Origin: Bathynomus jamesi
Taxonomy: Eukaryota > Arthropoda > Malacostraca > Isopoda > Cirolanidae
DNA length: 64,000 bases
Assembly: GCA_023014485.1 (NCBI GenBank)
Contig: JAJOZX010005797.1
Coordinates: forward strand, 224,001-288,000
Reading direction: 5' to 3'
Below, piece after piece: positions 23,346-33,060 of the stretch. Numbering within the stretch: position 1 is the stretch's first letter; each line of letters begins with the position of its first letter. Made by a program: the position numbers and the translations under genes. The notes under the pieces are model-generated. The model saw only the letters and a program-made list of their open reading frames with translations. It was not told the DNA's origin and searched no databases.

Positions 23346-23704
23346 ATGGATAGAAAGCCTTTCACCGTCTATCGAGGATGCGATACCAGCGCGGTAGTGG
23401 ACTTGGATCCATTTTTTCATCATACTACGTACGGCTGTTCCTTTGCTGAAGAGGGGTGCCAGATACCTTGGAAGGAAAGCGCTACAATCAGGCCTTAACA
23501 CTGCAGAAGACATTTGGCCGGGCTAAACCTAAAGAAGCTCTAAAAAAAACATTTAAAGCGTACACGGAACGAAATCATCGAATGCAAAGAGAAAAAATGC
23601 GTGGTGGCGGGAAGAAGAAGAGGAGGGCTCCCCGGAAGAAGAAGAAGCGTCACGTGGTATTAAACGTAAAAGGCTATCAAAAAAGAAATGCTGTAAGCGA
23701 ATGA
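23346..23704 (+). pseudogene. Polinton small basic protein, broken
   Basis: Begins MDRKPFTVYRGCD at 23,346. After a frame change it continues from 23,456 (YNQALTLQKTFGRAKPKEAL) into a strongly basic tail (GGGKKKRRAPRKKKKRHVV) and stops at 23,704. The position between penton and major capsid genes, the hydrophobic-then-basic layout and the GGG-KKRR tail fit the small virion-associated protein seen in animal Polintons. A role in DNA condensation or capsid assembly is inference from charge and context only. Confidence 0.5.
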
Positions 23705-23806
23705 AACCTATGGTTGACCACTTTTTTGACTGATATAAGCTAAGGATATTGATCTCATGAATCATGTTTGTTTACCACTTGTCGAGAGAGGAGTCACTAT
23801 TTCGCC

Positions 23807-25098
23807 ATGGCACGCTTCATCCACCCATGTAGTTCACAATGCTGTAAATCGGAGCTGTCCTTTTTTGAGCTCCCGCCAACCCAAGTTTCTATTGAGCACA
23901 GTGACTTTATTACAATTAACCCTTTAAACACAATAGTTCCCCGAGTGCACCTATAGAATTCGTGATACCCAGCTCAGGTCCTTACTTTTTTGATCCAAGC
24001 TGTGTGCACATGTACGCTAAGCTACGTATAGCCCATTCTGATGGAATGGCCTGCGATGACAAATATGCTGTATACCCTGAAACAACTTTCTGCACGCCAT
24101 ATTCAACCAGTGTGACGTATATTTAAATCAGACCAACATATCGGCAGGCACGGGGTACTATCATCTACGAGCCTATTTGGAAAATGTCCTCAACTTTTCC
24201 AGAAGCGAAGGCTACCTTTTTAAGTGCGGAGGGATATTATCAAACTAAAGATGAAAATAGTATAAAGGACAAATTTAAAAATTCTAAAAAGAAATATACG
24301 AGTGTTTTGGACGGTTGCACACAGATTTCACTTTCCAGGAGAAGTTGCTTGTGAACGGGTGGATATGAAAATAAAGCTCACCCGCACGAGTCCTGAGATC
24401 TGCTTAATCTGGATGCGAATCAAGAAGAGGGCGCAAGTCCGTTGTGGTTCACATTATGGACACATACCTCCGCGTACGGCGAGTGAAATTAAGTTCACCA
24501 AAACAACTAGAAATTGAGAAAATTTACTAACGCTACAGTGAAATATCCTATTAACAGAGTGCAGATCAAACTATATACGGTTCCTGCAGGGTTTGGCATC
24601 GAAGCAGATAGAAACATTGCCTGGGAAATCTTCCTAAAAGGATATTAATCGGCATGCAGGACACGCTTCGGTGAATGGAAAATATAAAAAGAGTGCCTTT
24701 AAATTCGAGAATTTCGGACTTAAAAATATAACTCTATACGTTAATGGGCAACTGCTTTGGGTGGAACAATGGGTACGGACTATTCATCAGACGCTGTGTT
24801 ACCTCTTTGTGCCAGAGCCTATAGTAATCTGACCCATATTGCAGGTGATTGTGATGAGCTTGGTAATGGGGTAACGCAGGAAGAATTCATTGATCAATTT
24901 AACCTTTATCCGTTTGACATTACACCTGACTTATCTGCTAGCGTAAATACCCATTTAACACCACAGCAGAGCGGTAACATCTCAGTGCGGCTGGAATTCG
25001 CCAAGCCTATAGACGCTCCTATTAGTGTACTAGTATATCTCGAATCGCAAGCCCTAATAGAAGTAGATAGATTTAGAAGCGTTATCACTGACTTTTAA
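23807..25098 (+). pseudogene. Polinton major capsid protein (double jelly-roll type), broken
   Basis: The start MARFIHPCSSQCCKSELSFF at 23,807 is followed by FELPPTQVSIEHSDF and, after a frame change, APIEFVIPSSGPYFFDPS and MYAKLRIAHSDGMACDD. Middle pieces include NRVQIKLYTVPAGFGIE (about 24,560). The last 113 codons (24,757-25,098) are open and include FNLYPFDITPDLSASVNTHL, NISVRLEFAKPI and IEVDRFRSVITDF, the C-terminal pattern of animal Polinton capsid proteins. About 430 codons in total. The stop is one base before the protease ATG. Several frameshifts and stops; virion assembly from this copy is not possible. Confidence 0.8.
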
Positions 25099-25099
25099 A

Positions 25100-25582
25100 A
25101 TGGATGCTAATACACTTCAGAAAGTAATGGAGCGAGTCACACGTTCCAAATTTATCGGCGTGTTTGCGAAGAATGAAACATTGAGTTTGCCAAGTACGCG
25201 AGAATGCGGTAGTCTTATTGTGAACACAGACATCATCGGTAATGAAGGGATTCACTGGATCGCTGTCTATTTTAAAAATAGACAGCGCCTGTACTATTTT
25301 GATTCACTCGGTACTCAACCCTGGAGTGACCCTATTATTGTAAAATTTCTCGCTCAGTTACATATTCCCGAAGTTGTATGGAACCCATTTCGTATGCAGG
25401 GATATTTTACTAATGTTTGCGGAATGTACTGTGTCTCATTTCTCATGCATATGTCAAATGATAAAGAATTTATAAATTTTTTAAATTTATTTGACCCGTG
25501 TCACACTCACCGAAACGATGAAATGGTATGCAGACAGATAAAAAACCGTTTTCCAATTGTACGTACTCGTTGTATATTATAA
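25100..25582 (+). CDS. Polinton maturation protease, adenain/Ulp1-like cysteine protease
   Basis: The only intact core gene: 160 codons from ATG 25,100 to TAA 25,580. Family members process capsid proteins. Catalytic positions can be read in order: His in GIHWIAVYF (about residue 53), Asp in YYFDSLG (about 71), the oxyanion Gln in NPFRMQGYF (about 98) and Cys in NVCGMYCVSFL (about 106). Length is within the usual range for the family. It begins two bases after the capsid stop, as expected for a tightly packed late block. An AATAAA lies 54 bp after the stop. Survival of this frame amid broken neighbours may be chance, given its short length. Confidence 0.9.
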   Translation: MDANTLQKVMERVTRSKFIGVFAKNETLSLPSTRECGSLIVNTDIIGNEGIHWIAVYFKNRQRLYYFDSLGTQPWSDPIIVKFLAQLHIPEVVWNPFRMQGYFTNVCGMYCVSFLMHMSNDKEFINFLNLFDPCHTHRNDEMVCRQIKNRFPIVRTRCIL

Positions 25583-25635
25583 TGTTTTTGTTCGTATATT
25601 TGTATATTCGTTTATTGTACTGATTTCTTTCATTT

Positions 25636-25641
25636 AATAAA
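25636..25641 (+). terminator. AATAAA polyadenylation signal after protease
   Basis: The hexamer lies 54 bp downstream of the protease stop, in the tail-to-tail gap with the minus-strand spliced gene. Suitable for ending the rightward capsid-protease transcript; usage is inferred. Confidence 0.5.
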
Positions 25642-25688
25642 TTTATGAAAATATATTGTCTTCTTATCCCAAAAAGATCGAAAAACAC

Positions 25689-26611
25689 TTACATTATTTG
25701 ACATTGTTGACTGATTAGTATATCATCCGTATTCCCTTCAAAAGATTGTATAACTCGTGTCAAATCCTCATCGGACCTTAAAGGAATAATGAAAACATAT
25801 ACAGAGTATACAGACAGACAGATCCCCATTATGTGAAGATATCTTTGGTTCGAGGAGTGAACGCCATAAAAATTTCGATTTTAGCATAATGGGGAAATAA
25901 CATGATTGACATTTTTGGCGAGTATCTATTTGACGAGATACTACAACTCTCCATATATATATAAAATCGAATTATGGACTTACATTTCTATGGTAGTCCC
26001 TTGCGTCGGGTTGTAAGGAGCGTCACTGCAAATATCTTCTACGGTTTGCGTCGAAAATAGTTCGCCACAATCAGTCGCATTGAAAAGACTAATTGTGGTT
26101 AATGCTGCAGTATCACGTTCTTCATACAAGTCTGGGGAGACGTACAGGTCCATGGTGGAGGATGTGTGACACTGCTGACTGATCAGTATATCATCCGTAT
26201 TCCCTTCAAAAGATTGTATAACTCGTGTCAAATCCTCATCGGACCTTAAAGGAATAATGAAAACATATACAGAGTATACAGACAGACAGATCCCATTATG
26301 TGAAGATATCTTTGGTTCGATTACCAATTTCGATTTTAGCATGATGGGGAAATAACATTGATTGACATTTTTGACTAGTATCTATTTGACGAAATACTAC
26401 AACTCTCCGTATATATATAAAATCGAATTATGGACACTTACATTTCTATGGTAGTCCCTTGCGTCGGATTGTAAGGAGCGTCACTGCAAATATCTTCTAC
26501 GGTTTGCGTCGAAAATAGTTCGCCACAATCAGCCGCATTGAAAAGACTAATTGTGGTTAATGCTGCAGTATCACGTTCTTCATACAAGTCTGGGGAGACG
26601 TACAGGTCCAT
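25689..26611 (-). CDS. unknown spliced gene at Polinton right edge with internal duplication
   Basis: Three exons are predicted on the minus strand: 26,611-26,442, 26,244-25,984 and 25,776-25,689 (stop TAA). Both introns start GTAAGT and end TTTAAG. Exon joins fall in the same phase and the total is 519 bases (172 codons). A 458-bp unit is duplicated, so the middle exon begins with SDEDLTRVIQSFEG and continues in frame into a second copy of MDLYVSPDLYEERDTA. The start at 26,611 has ACC before ATG and G after it; an upstream in-frame ATG (26,662) lies too close to the TATA box. The product is acidic, with no membrane segment or motif I know. It points tail-to-tail at the protease. It could be a Polinton accessory gene or a neighbour; function unknown. 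Confidence 0.55.
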
Positions 26612-26676
26612 GGTCGAGGAATGATTATTCACTGATGCGAAAATAGCTACTGTTACTCCCAACTGAAAATATCCCC

Positions 26677-26683
26677 TTTTATA
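26677..26683 (-). promoter_or_regulatory. TATA box of the spliced gene
   Basis: CATATAAAAGGGG on the minus strand. A start about 30 bases downstream (about 26,653) leaves a 40-base leader before the ATG at 26,611. Confidence 0.5.
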
Positions 26684-26720
26684 TGCACATTCGCCAAGCT
26701 CCGCCCAAAAGACCAGATGT

Positions 26721-27244
26721 CCGTCGTGATTGGCTGCCGATGTAGCTGGGTGGAGCTATGACGTGTACCATTCCGCTATAACGGGTACGGACGAGTAATT
26801 GCATCTTTATATTTTCACTAATAGAATTAATGCTCTTATTCTCCTTTGAAAATTATTTGGTGATTCGTATAGAACTTTTGATATTGAATCCAAATATGGT
26901 TTCAGAAGTTTTCTATCACCCATAGTTTTCGAGAAAATAATATTTCCATTTACTCAATTTCCCGCATCATTAGTCACTAATGTAATCGAGAGGGTATAAA
27001 GAGATATATCATAATTATATTTTAAAAATAACATTCGGTTTCAACGTTAAACTGTAGGTCTAAGGTGGTCATTACACATAATAAAATAAAGTGGTTGGCA
27101 GATAAATGGGCACCCTACGTGTCCTATGGGGTAATCTCTACTGAACTTCATTGCTAATAACTCTCAGTAATCGAATGACATCCCAAGTCGTACCTTTTCA
27201 TTATAAATGGAATCCTTTATTTGAACAAAACTCTCGCTCTCTTT

Positions 27245-27286
<42 letters not shown>

Positions 27287-27340
27287 TATGAGAGATAATT
27301 GTTATTATTACTAAATTGAGGTTATTGGTAATGGATCTGG
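26721..27340. other. unannotated AT-rich DNA with (TA)n
   Basis: No gene is seen; (TA)n at 27,249-27,282. Confidence 0.5.
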
Positions 27341-27745
27341 GCAAGGTGTAATAATGTAATAGACCATAATATTCTATTGAAATAATTTGTATTGTTATGG
27401 TTTTAGATAATTTAAGCTCAGGACCTGCATTGTCTACATCGACTCCATCCGTGATATAAAAATAAATGCATATTTTATTTAATTATTTCATTACATTTAT
27501 CGAATGTAAATTATCTGCTGCGGTGGATGACTCCCCATCCAACTACCACTCAGATCCAACGTCGCTTAGTTGCTCGGCTGAGTTATGATAAAAGAAAATT
27601 ATGGCAGTGGGTATGAGTAAGTTGTTTGATGTAATAGAACACAACATTCTACTCAATAATTTGTGCTGTTGCGGTATTAGAGGGTCAATCAGTGACTGAA
27701 TTAAAAGTTATTTGCCCGATAGATATAATATGCATCAGTAAATGA
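27340..27745 (+). mobile_element. two scraps of a LINE reverse transcriptase
   Basis: At about 27,600-27,745 the translation LFDVIEHNILLNNLCC, GIRGSISD and KSYLPDRYNM matches the RT segment after catalytic motif A (family pattern FDxVDHxILLxKLxxYGIRG...SYLxxR). A shorter diverged DHNILLK piece is at about 27,350-27,400. Both are pseudogenic. Confidence 0.6.
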
Positions 27746-27796
27746 GGCTTGCACCACTAAAGCGTTTGCCAAACATGGTGTACCACGGTAAATTCA

Positions 27797-27799
<3 letters not shown>

Positions 27800-27841
<42 letters not shown>

Positions 27842-28263
27842 GGGGGAGATCTCTCACCCGTTCTTCGGCCCGACCCCGTTTCATTGTAGAAATAATAATA
27901 ATAATGATAATAAGAATTGATGTGCAAGGTGTTTGCAGTTAAGATGTAGTTTGTGTGTAAAAAGTTATTTATTAATAAGTAGAATTTAATTGGCTTCAAA
28001 TTATATTTTAAAAAAGCATCTCATCATTATATTTCTATATGACACCATACAAAATACGCGTAAATATTTTCATTGTAGAAGTAATAACAATGACAATATT
28101 AATATCTGAAGTCAGTGGTGATTTCTGCTCGAATAGCTTAAACCATCGACCCGAAAAAGGTCCCTAGAGACACGATTCGAACGAAAAAGGTCTCTAGGGA
28201 CACGAATCGAACGAAAAAGGTCTCTAGGGACACGATTCGAACTGATTTAGCTTCTGCCTTTCA

Positions 28264-28307
<44 letters not shown>

Positions 28308-28325
28308 ATTATATATATAATATAT

Positions 28326-28356
<31 letters not shown>

Positions 28357-28360
28357 GCGG
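27800..28360. repeat. microsatellite cluster and 30-bp tandem repeat
   Basis: (TA)n at 27,800-27,838, (GT)n at 28,265-28,306 and (TA)n at 28,310-28,357. At 28,150-28,242 a 30-bp unit (ACGAAAAAGGTCTCTAGGGA + CACGATTCGA) occurs about three times. Confidence 0.85.
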
Positions 28361-28440
28361 GGTCGGACGTTTTTCCCACTGTTATTCGTGACTTAAATAT
28401 TTATAATAAAAATCAAGTGTCTAAAAAGTTATTTAATAAG

Positions 28441-30008
28441 CAGAAATAAGATGTTTAAAAGAACAGATAATCTCCGTCCGACCCCGCTATAGTGGCTTGG
28501 GCAATTCCAAATGAATAATTTCTTTATTTTTCGTCATTTTTTCATTTTTTCATCGCAGGAATGAGGCTATATGTTTCATAAGTTTTCATCTCGTTTGGTG
28601 GAATTGTATCGTAAATTATTTAAATGAAGTTTCAATTAATTGGTTTTACTGTTATTTAGGAAAATTTATATTGGGAGCAAACGTTACAATAATAAGCTTA
28701 TGTCGATATAGTTACCCATTGAATTGGAACTCTTTATTCACGTTTGCTATTATTTATTGAATGGTGGATAATTATTTGGGTATCCCTTATAAAAATCATT
28801 TCTGTCTAACGATTTATTTATTGGGTAACTTTACTAATTCTATTAACGCGTAAATCTTTCTGAAACATGAAATCATTGTTCAAAGGCTTTATTTGCTGGA
28901 TCTATTTAAACTCCTTCGCGTGCAGTTTAGGTAATTACATTTATTCAAGTAGAGTTTGCAACCTCTCCTTTCTTCAAGCGAGTACTGCAACGTTATACAC
29001 TATCGGATTATGTTTTGGGTAACTTTTGGACAGAAATAAGATGTTTAAAAGAACAGACCCCCTATAGTGGCTTGGGCAATTCCAAATGAATAATTTCTTT
29101 ATTTTTCGTCATTTTTTCATTTTTTCGTCGCAGGAATGAGGCTATATGTTTCATAAGTTTTCATCTCGTTTGGTGGAATTGTATCGTAAATTATTTAAAT
29201 GAAGTTTCATAATTAATTGGTTTTACTGTTATTTAGGAAAATTTATATTGGGAGCAAACGTTACAATAATAAGCTTATGTCGATATAGTTACCCATTGAA
29301 TTGGAACTCTTTATTCACGTTTGCTATTATTTATTGAATGGTGGATAATTATTTGGGTATCCCTTATAAAAATCATTTCTGTCTAACGATTTATTTATTG
29401 GGTAACTTTACTAATTCTATTAACGCGTAAATCTTTCTGAAACATGAAATCATTGTTCAAAGGCTTTATTTGCTGGATCTATTTAAACTCCTTCGCGTGC
29501 AGTTTAGGTAATTACATTTATTCAAGTAGAGTTTGCAACCTCTCCTTTCTTCAAGCGAGTACTGCAACGTTATACACTATCGGATTATGTTTTGGGTAAC
29601 TTTTGGACAGAAATAAGATGTTTAAAAGAACAGACCCCGCTATAGTGGCTTGGGCAATTCCAAATGAATAATTTCTTTATTTTTCATTTTCGTCATTTTT
29701 TCATTTTTTCGTCGCAGGAATGAGGCTATATGTTTCATAAGTTTTCATCTCGTTTGGTGGAATTGTATCGTAAATTATTTAAATGAAGTTTCATAATTAA
29801 TTGGTTTTACTGTTATTTAGGAAAATTTATATTGGGAGCAAACGTTACAATAATAAGCTTATGTCGATATAGTTACCCATTGAATTGGAACTCTTTATTC
29901 ACGTTTGCTATTATTTATTGATTGGTGGATAATTAGTTGGGTATCCCTTATAAAAATTCGTTTTCTGTCTAACGAAATAGGGTAACTTTGTTAATTCTAT
30001 TAAAGCGT
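28441..30008. repeat. 577-bp tandem array, 2.7 copies
   Basis: Units start with CAGAAATAAGATGTTTAAAA at 28,441, 29,031 and 29,608; the third ends early at about 30,008. Units are nearly identical apart from short indels. A GTCCGACCCCGCTATAG block in unit 1 is inverted relative to TATAGCGGGGTCGGAC at about 28,353. No open frame spans a unit, so this is satellite-like DNA. Confidence 0.93.
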
Positions 30009-30340
30009 AATGAAAGAGGCGCTTGTGTTATTTTATACGGTTGAATCTTGAATAACCATATAAATATATATTGTAGTATTTTATATGGTTCATTAGTTTA
30101 TTATATATACAAGTACATTTGGAATAACAGCCGATATATATGTGTTACACGATTAATGGGACACATGGCGCTATCTGGAATACCTTGCGCTATCTGGCAA
30201 CTCAGCCAGAATAGAGGATTATAAAAGATCGCGAAGCTGGTGAAGAACCATTCCCCCCTCGGCTCCGGCCGAGTAAGGAGCTCTGCTCCTTCTATTTCTG
30301 GCCCTTTGGTAAACCCCATAGTGGCCTCTTAGGTTAGGGA
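30009..30340. other. unannotated DNA
   Basis: No gene is seen. A GGCTCCGGCCGAGTAAGGAGCTC stretch at about 30,258 is GC-rich and has short self-complementarity. Confidence 0.45.
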
Positions 30341-30369
30341 AACGAAAATAAATTGGGGGAGAACTCCAC

Positions 30370-30750
30370 TCTGTCCTTTAGGTGTCTCTCTCCCTCCTTC
30401 AGGTGTCTCTCTCTCTCTCTCTCTCCTGCATGTATCTTCCTCCTTCAGGTGTCTCTCTCTCTCTCTCTCCTGCATGTTTGCCTCCAGCATGTGTACTGCA
30501 TGTGTACATCCAGCATGTACTCCTGCATGTGTGTACCTCCAGCATGTGTACCTCCAGCATGTGTACCTACTGCATGTGTACTACTGCATGTGTGCGTATG
30601 TGCGTGTACCTCCAGCATGTGTACCTTCAGCATGTGTACCTATCCTCTCTCCTTCAGGCGTCTCTCCCTCCTACAGGCATCTCTCTTCTTCAGCTCTCTC
30701 TCCTTCAGCTGTCTCTCTTCTCTCTCTCTCCTTCAGGCGTCTCTCTCACC
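30370..30750. repeat. CT-rich and GCATGTGTACCTCCA minisatellite
   Basis: Alternating (TC)n with TCCTTCAGGTGTCTCTC units, then about eight copies of a 15-bp unit AGCATGTGTACCTCC at about 30,480-30,640. Open frames here (SMCTSSMCT peptides) reflect the 15-bp period. Confidence 0.85.
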
Positions 30751-30754
30751 TTGG

Positions 30755-31068
30755 CTCAGCCAACTGGCTGATTCTGGCTGATTCGGAGCCTATAAAACAA
30801 CGCCAGCCCGGCTGGAAGTCTTAATGTGCACTTGGCTCCTGCCAGGTGAACACCTCTCCTCCTTTCTCTCCTCCTCCTCCTCCTTTCTCTTGGGGGATAA
30901 CGCCGCCTCCAAGTTTTCCCCCCACCCCCCTTTGCAACAACCCCCACCCCCCTTTGCAACAACCCCCTTTGTAACGACACCCCTTCCCCCTTTGCAACAA
31001 CCCCCTTCCCCCTTTGCAACATTACATAATAACCTGCAACATTCCTGCACTCTCCCCTTTTTCGGCTA
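30755..31068 (+). repeat. dispersed TATA-bearing repeat, copy C
   Basis: The most complete of three copies. It has a canonical TATAAAA box at 30,791-30,797, then AAGTCTTAATGTGCACTTGG, a pyrimidine tract, TCTTGGGGGATAACGCC, runs of TTTGCAACAACCCCC and a conserved end ACTCTCCCC then CGGCTATACTAC. The right edge abuts a Tigger sequence at AGGTTCCTCGAG. Looks like a retroelement promoter/5' region or LTR; no ORF belongs to it. Confidence 0.6.
30791..30797 (+). promoter_or_regulatory. TATA box in dispersed repeat copy C
   Basis: TATAAAA. Homology to copy B begins about 36 bases downstream, which fits a start site between them. Confidence 0.45.
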
Positions 31069-31330
31069 TACTACTAGGTTCCTCGAGAACGGCATGTTAG
31101 GTAAATCCGCGTTGGACAAACTTGATACCTTATGCTTATGGGATAAATGGAAATACTGAACGCAGCCACGTAAAATCTCCCATTAATACTTAGATACGTA
31201 GACTTTTTTATTCACACACAAATGAATTTCCCTACCTACAGTATATTGTATATGAAATAAGAACATAATAAAATCATAAACATAATGATATTTACATATG
31301 ATAAAAAGAAAATATATATTATATTCTAAG
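31069..31330 (+). mobile_element. Tigger fragment, cut on its left by the dispersed repeat
   Basis: From AGGTTCCTCGAGAACGG through TTAGGTAAATCCGCGTTGG, CCCATTAATACTTAGATACG and CCCTACCTACAGTATATTG, collinear with 52,100-52,148 plus 53,450-53,620. That second copy joins across a hAT insertion, so this copy shows the empty site. Confidence 0.75.
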
Positions 31331-31411
31331 TATCTTTTAACCAATGAGAAACGGTGACAATTTAAAAAATAAACTATGATATCTATTACAGAAGATATAG
31401 GGTCTAGATCA

Positions 31412-31594
31412 CACTGGTTCTCAACCGGTGGGCCATGGCCCACTTGCTTGTCTTTTAGCATCATGTTAATAACAAAAATTTGCTTATTAAACCTTATATA
31501 AACATGATACCAGCTTAGCAACATGGGAGGTGGGCCATGAGTTATTCGAATCAGCTCTAGTGGGCCATCGCTTCAAAAAGGTTGGGAACCACTG
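31412..31594. mobile_element. hAT-type MITE
   Basis: Ends CACTGGTTCTCAACCGG and, reversed, CAGTGGTTCCCAACC, the well-known hAT non-autonomous terminus. 183 bp, no coding. The 8-bp target duplication is not clear. Confidence 0.75.
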
Positions 31595-31967
31595 GACTCT
31601 AGGACCATACTGCAAACTTTACGCAAATTGCAGCGGACCTGCCTCAGCATATGGTAAAGTAATTGTTTGTGCGGTGAAAACTGTGGATGACGAGTACTTA
31701 TTAAAAATTCCTTAATAATGTCTGCAACAACTGTAGGTTAAGTTAGGCCTAGGCCAATGCTAGTTGAACTATATTGAACTATCCTTTATAGTTAACCCCT
31801 AGCTTAAACTAAAGATTATTTATAACAAGATCACACAATTCCGCCCACTTTTGAGTTAGCATTTTCTCTATCTACCGTAGGTCGGATTCATGATCTAATA
31901 ATAGATTGGAATCAGTAAACATCATATATAAATTAGATCTATATTTTTTATGCCACCCAAATATTTA

Positions 31968-32484
31968 TATTCTATAAACTTCAAAAAACTTCACTGTTTT
32001 CTAAGTGAAGGTCAAAATATGAAAATAAAAACCCACTCTAATAGACAGAGTTTATTTCCACAACAGTTTCGACGCCCACTGGCATCCTCCTCGGGTGGAT
32101 ACAGAAAAACGAATGAACCAAAACAAGAGGGAAAAACAGTCCAGGGACCGACCGTTAAGAAATTCGCACCTAGGTTAGATCCCATTCTTCCGACACCGGA
32201 AGGGCATTTTCATTAAATACATTCGCACAAATTTAAAACTATCTTCTTCCTGTTCAATTTGTGCGAATGTACTTAATGAAAATGCCCTTCCGGTGTCGGG
32301 AGAATGGGCTCTAACCTAGGTGCGAATTTCTTAACGGTCGGTCCCTGGACTGTTTTTCCCTCTTGTTTTGGTTCATTCGTTTTTCTGTATCCACCCGAGG
32401 AGGATGCCAGTGGGCGTCGAAACTATTGTGGAAATAAACTCTGTCTATTAGAGTGGGTTTTTATTTTCATATTTCTATAAACTT
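31968..32484. mobile_element. foldback element with ~210-bp arms
   Basis: Arms at about 32,014-32,225 and 32,260-32,473 are nearly exact reverse complements with a ~35-base loop. TTCTATAAACTT occurs at 31,968-31,979 and again at 32,473-32,484 as a direct repeat, possibly a target duplication (the left one is set back by about 33 bases). The arm carries GAGGATGCCAGTGGGCGTCG then AAAC, which resembles a motif common in Penelope-like element ends; this is a suggestion only. Confidence 0.75.
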
Positions 32485-33060
32485 AGTAAATTTGGTTTTA
32501 TTATCAATGGTTTGAGTCTCTTCAAATTCAGGACAAGAGATTATCAGGAATTCTATGAAATTCAATTTCAGTTTGAAATCATTAAATTTAAAATCTATTA
32601 AAATTTCATGATTTAATATAAGTTCTTCAATCCTTTTTAAACTGTCGTCAACGGAATAAATTCTCTTCATTTTCAGCGTTGACAAATGGGAAATTTGCGT
32701 TAATACTTTCATTAAATTAGACGAGAAAGTAACAAAGAGAAGTTTTCAGTGCGTAAATTCAGAAAATTTCCGAGTGTAGTAAGCAAAAGATCAACTTTGC
32801 ATAGATTTAATATTTGTTTGAATCTAGTAAGTGTTAACAAATCTTCATTATTTAAACGTTTATACTCGTGTTTAGAATAATATAATGTTTATAATAATAT
32901 AGTGTTTATAATAATATAATTCATCTTAGATGTAGAAATGTATTTAAACTGAATTTTATGAATTAAATTGAATCTCTTTACTAAGGTATCCCATTGAGAA
33001 TACACTTTTTTTAATTATAAAATAAAGATGATCTAATAAGAAAGAAAAACATATACTGTA
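32485..33060. other. AT-rich DNA, possible gene scrap
   Basis: An 81-codon minus-strand open frame (32,712-32,467) has no recognisable motif and could be chance in AT-rich DNA. Nothing else is seen. Confidence 0.4.

Larger units (their letters stand above)
15000..26720. mobile_element. Polinton/Maverick (polintovirus-like) element, degraded
   Basis: Polintons are 15-20-kb self-replicating DNA elements that carry virus-type genes. Here a leftward block (unknown gene, PolB) and a rightward block (ATPase, conserved unknown, integrase with chromodomain, penton, basic protein, major capsid, cysteine protease) match the family content. Coding regions are tightly packed with short overlaps. Most are split by frameshifts, so this is an old copy. 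Long terminal inverted repeats and the 6-bp target duplication were not found, so both ends are approximate. A 12-base inverted match (TGGGCGGAGCTT, at about 15,431 on + and about 26,700 on -) could be a trace of terminal symmetry or chance. Confidence 0.9.

Noticed and set aside
23928..23940. TTAACCCTTTAAAC as a piggyBac end
   Set aside because: It lies within the capsid coding region and has no partner end.
28150..28242. Possible CRISPR-like array
   Set aside because: Three 30-bp units directly abut without unique spacers; eukaryotic context.
30353..30824. Frames of 116-142 codons rich in Ser, Leu, Cys
   Set aside because: All lie in CT-rich and 15-bp tandem repeats; several frames are open at once on both strands.
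32467..32712. 81-codon minus-strand frame, Ile/Leu/Phe-rich
   Set aside because: AT-rich composition explains it; no motif or splice support. Left as unknown.
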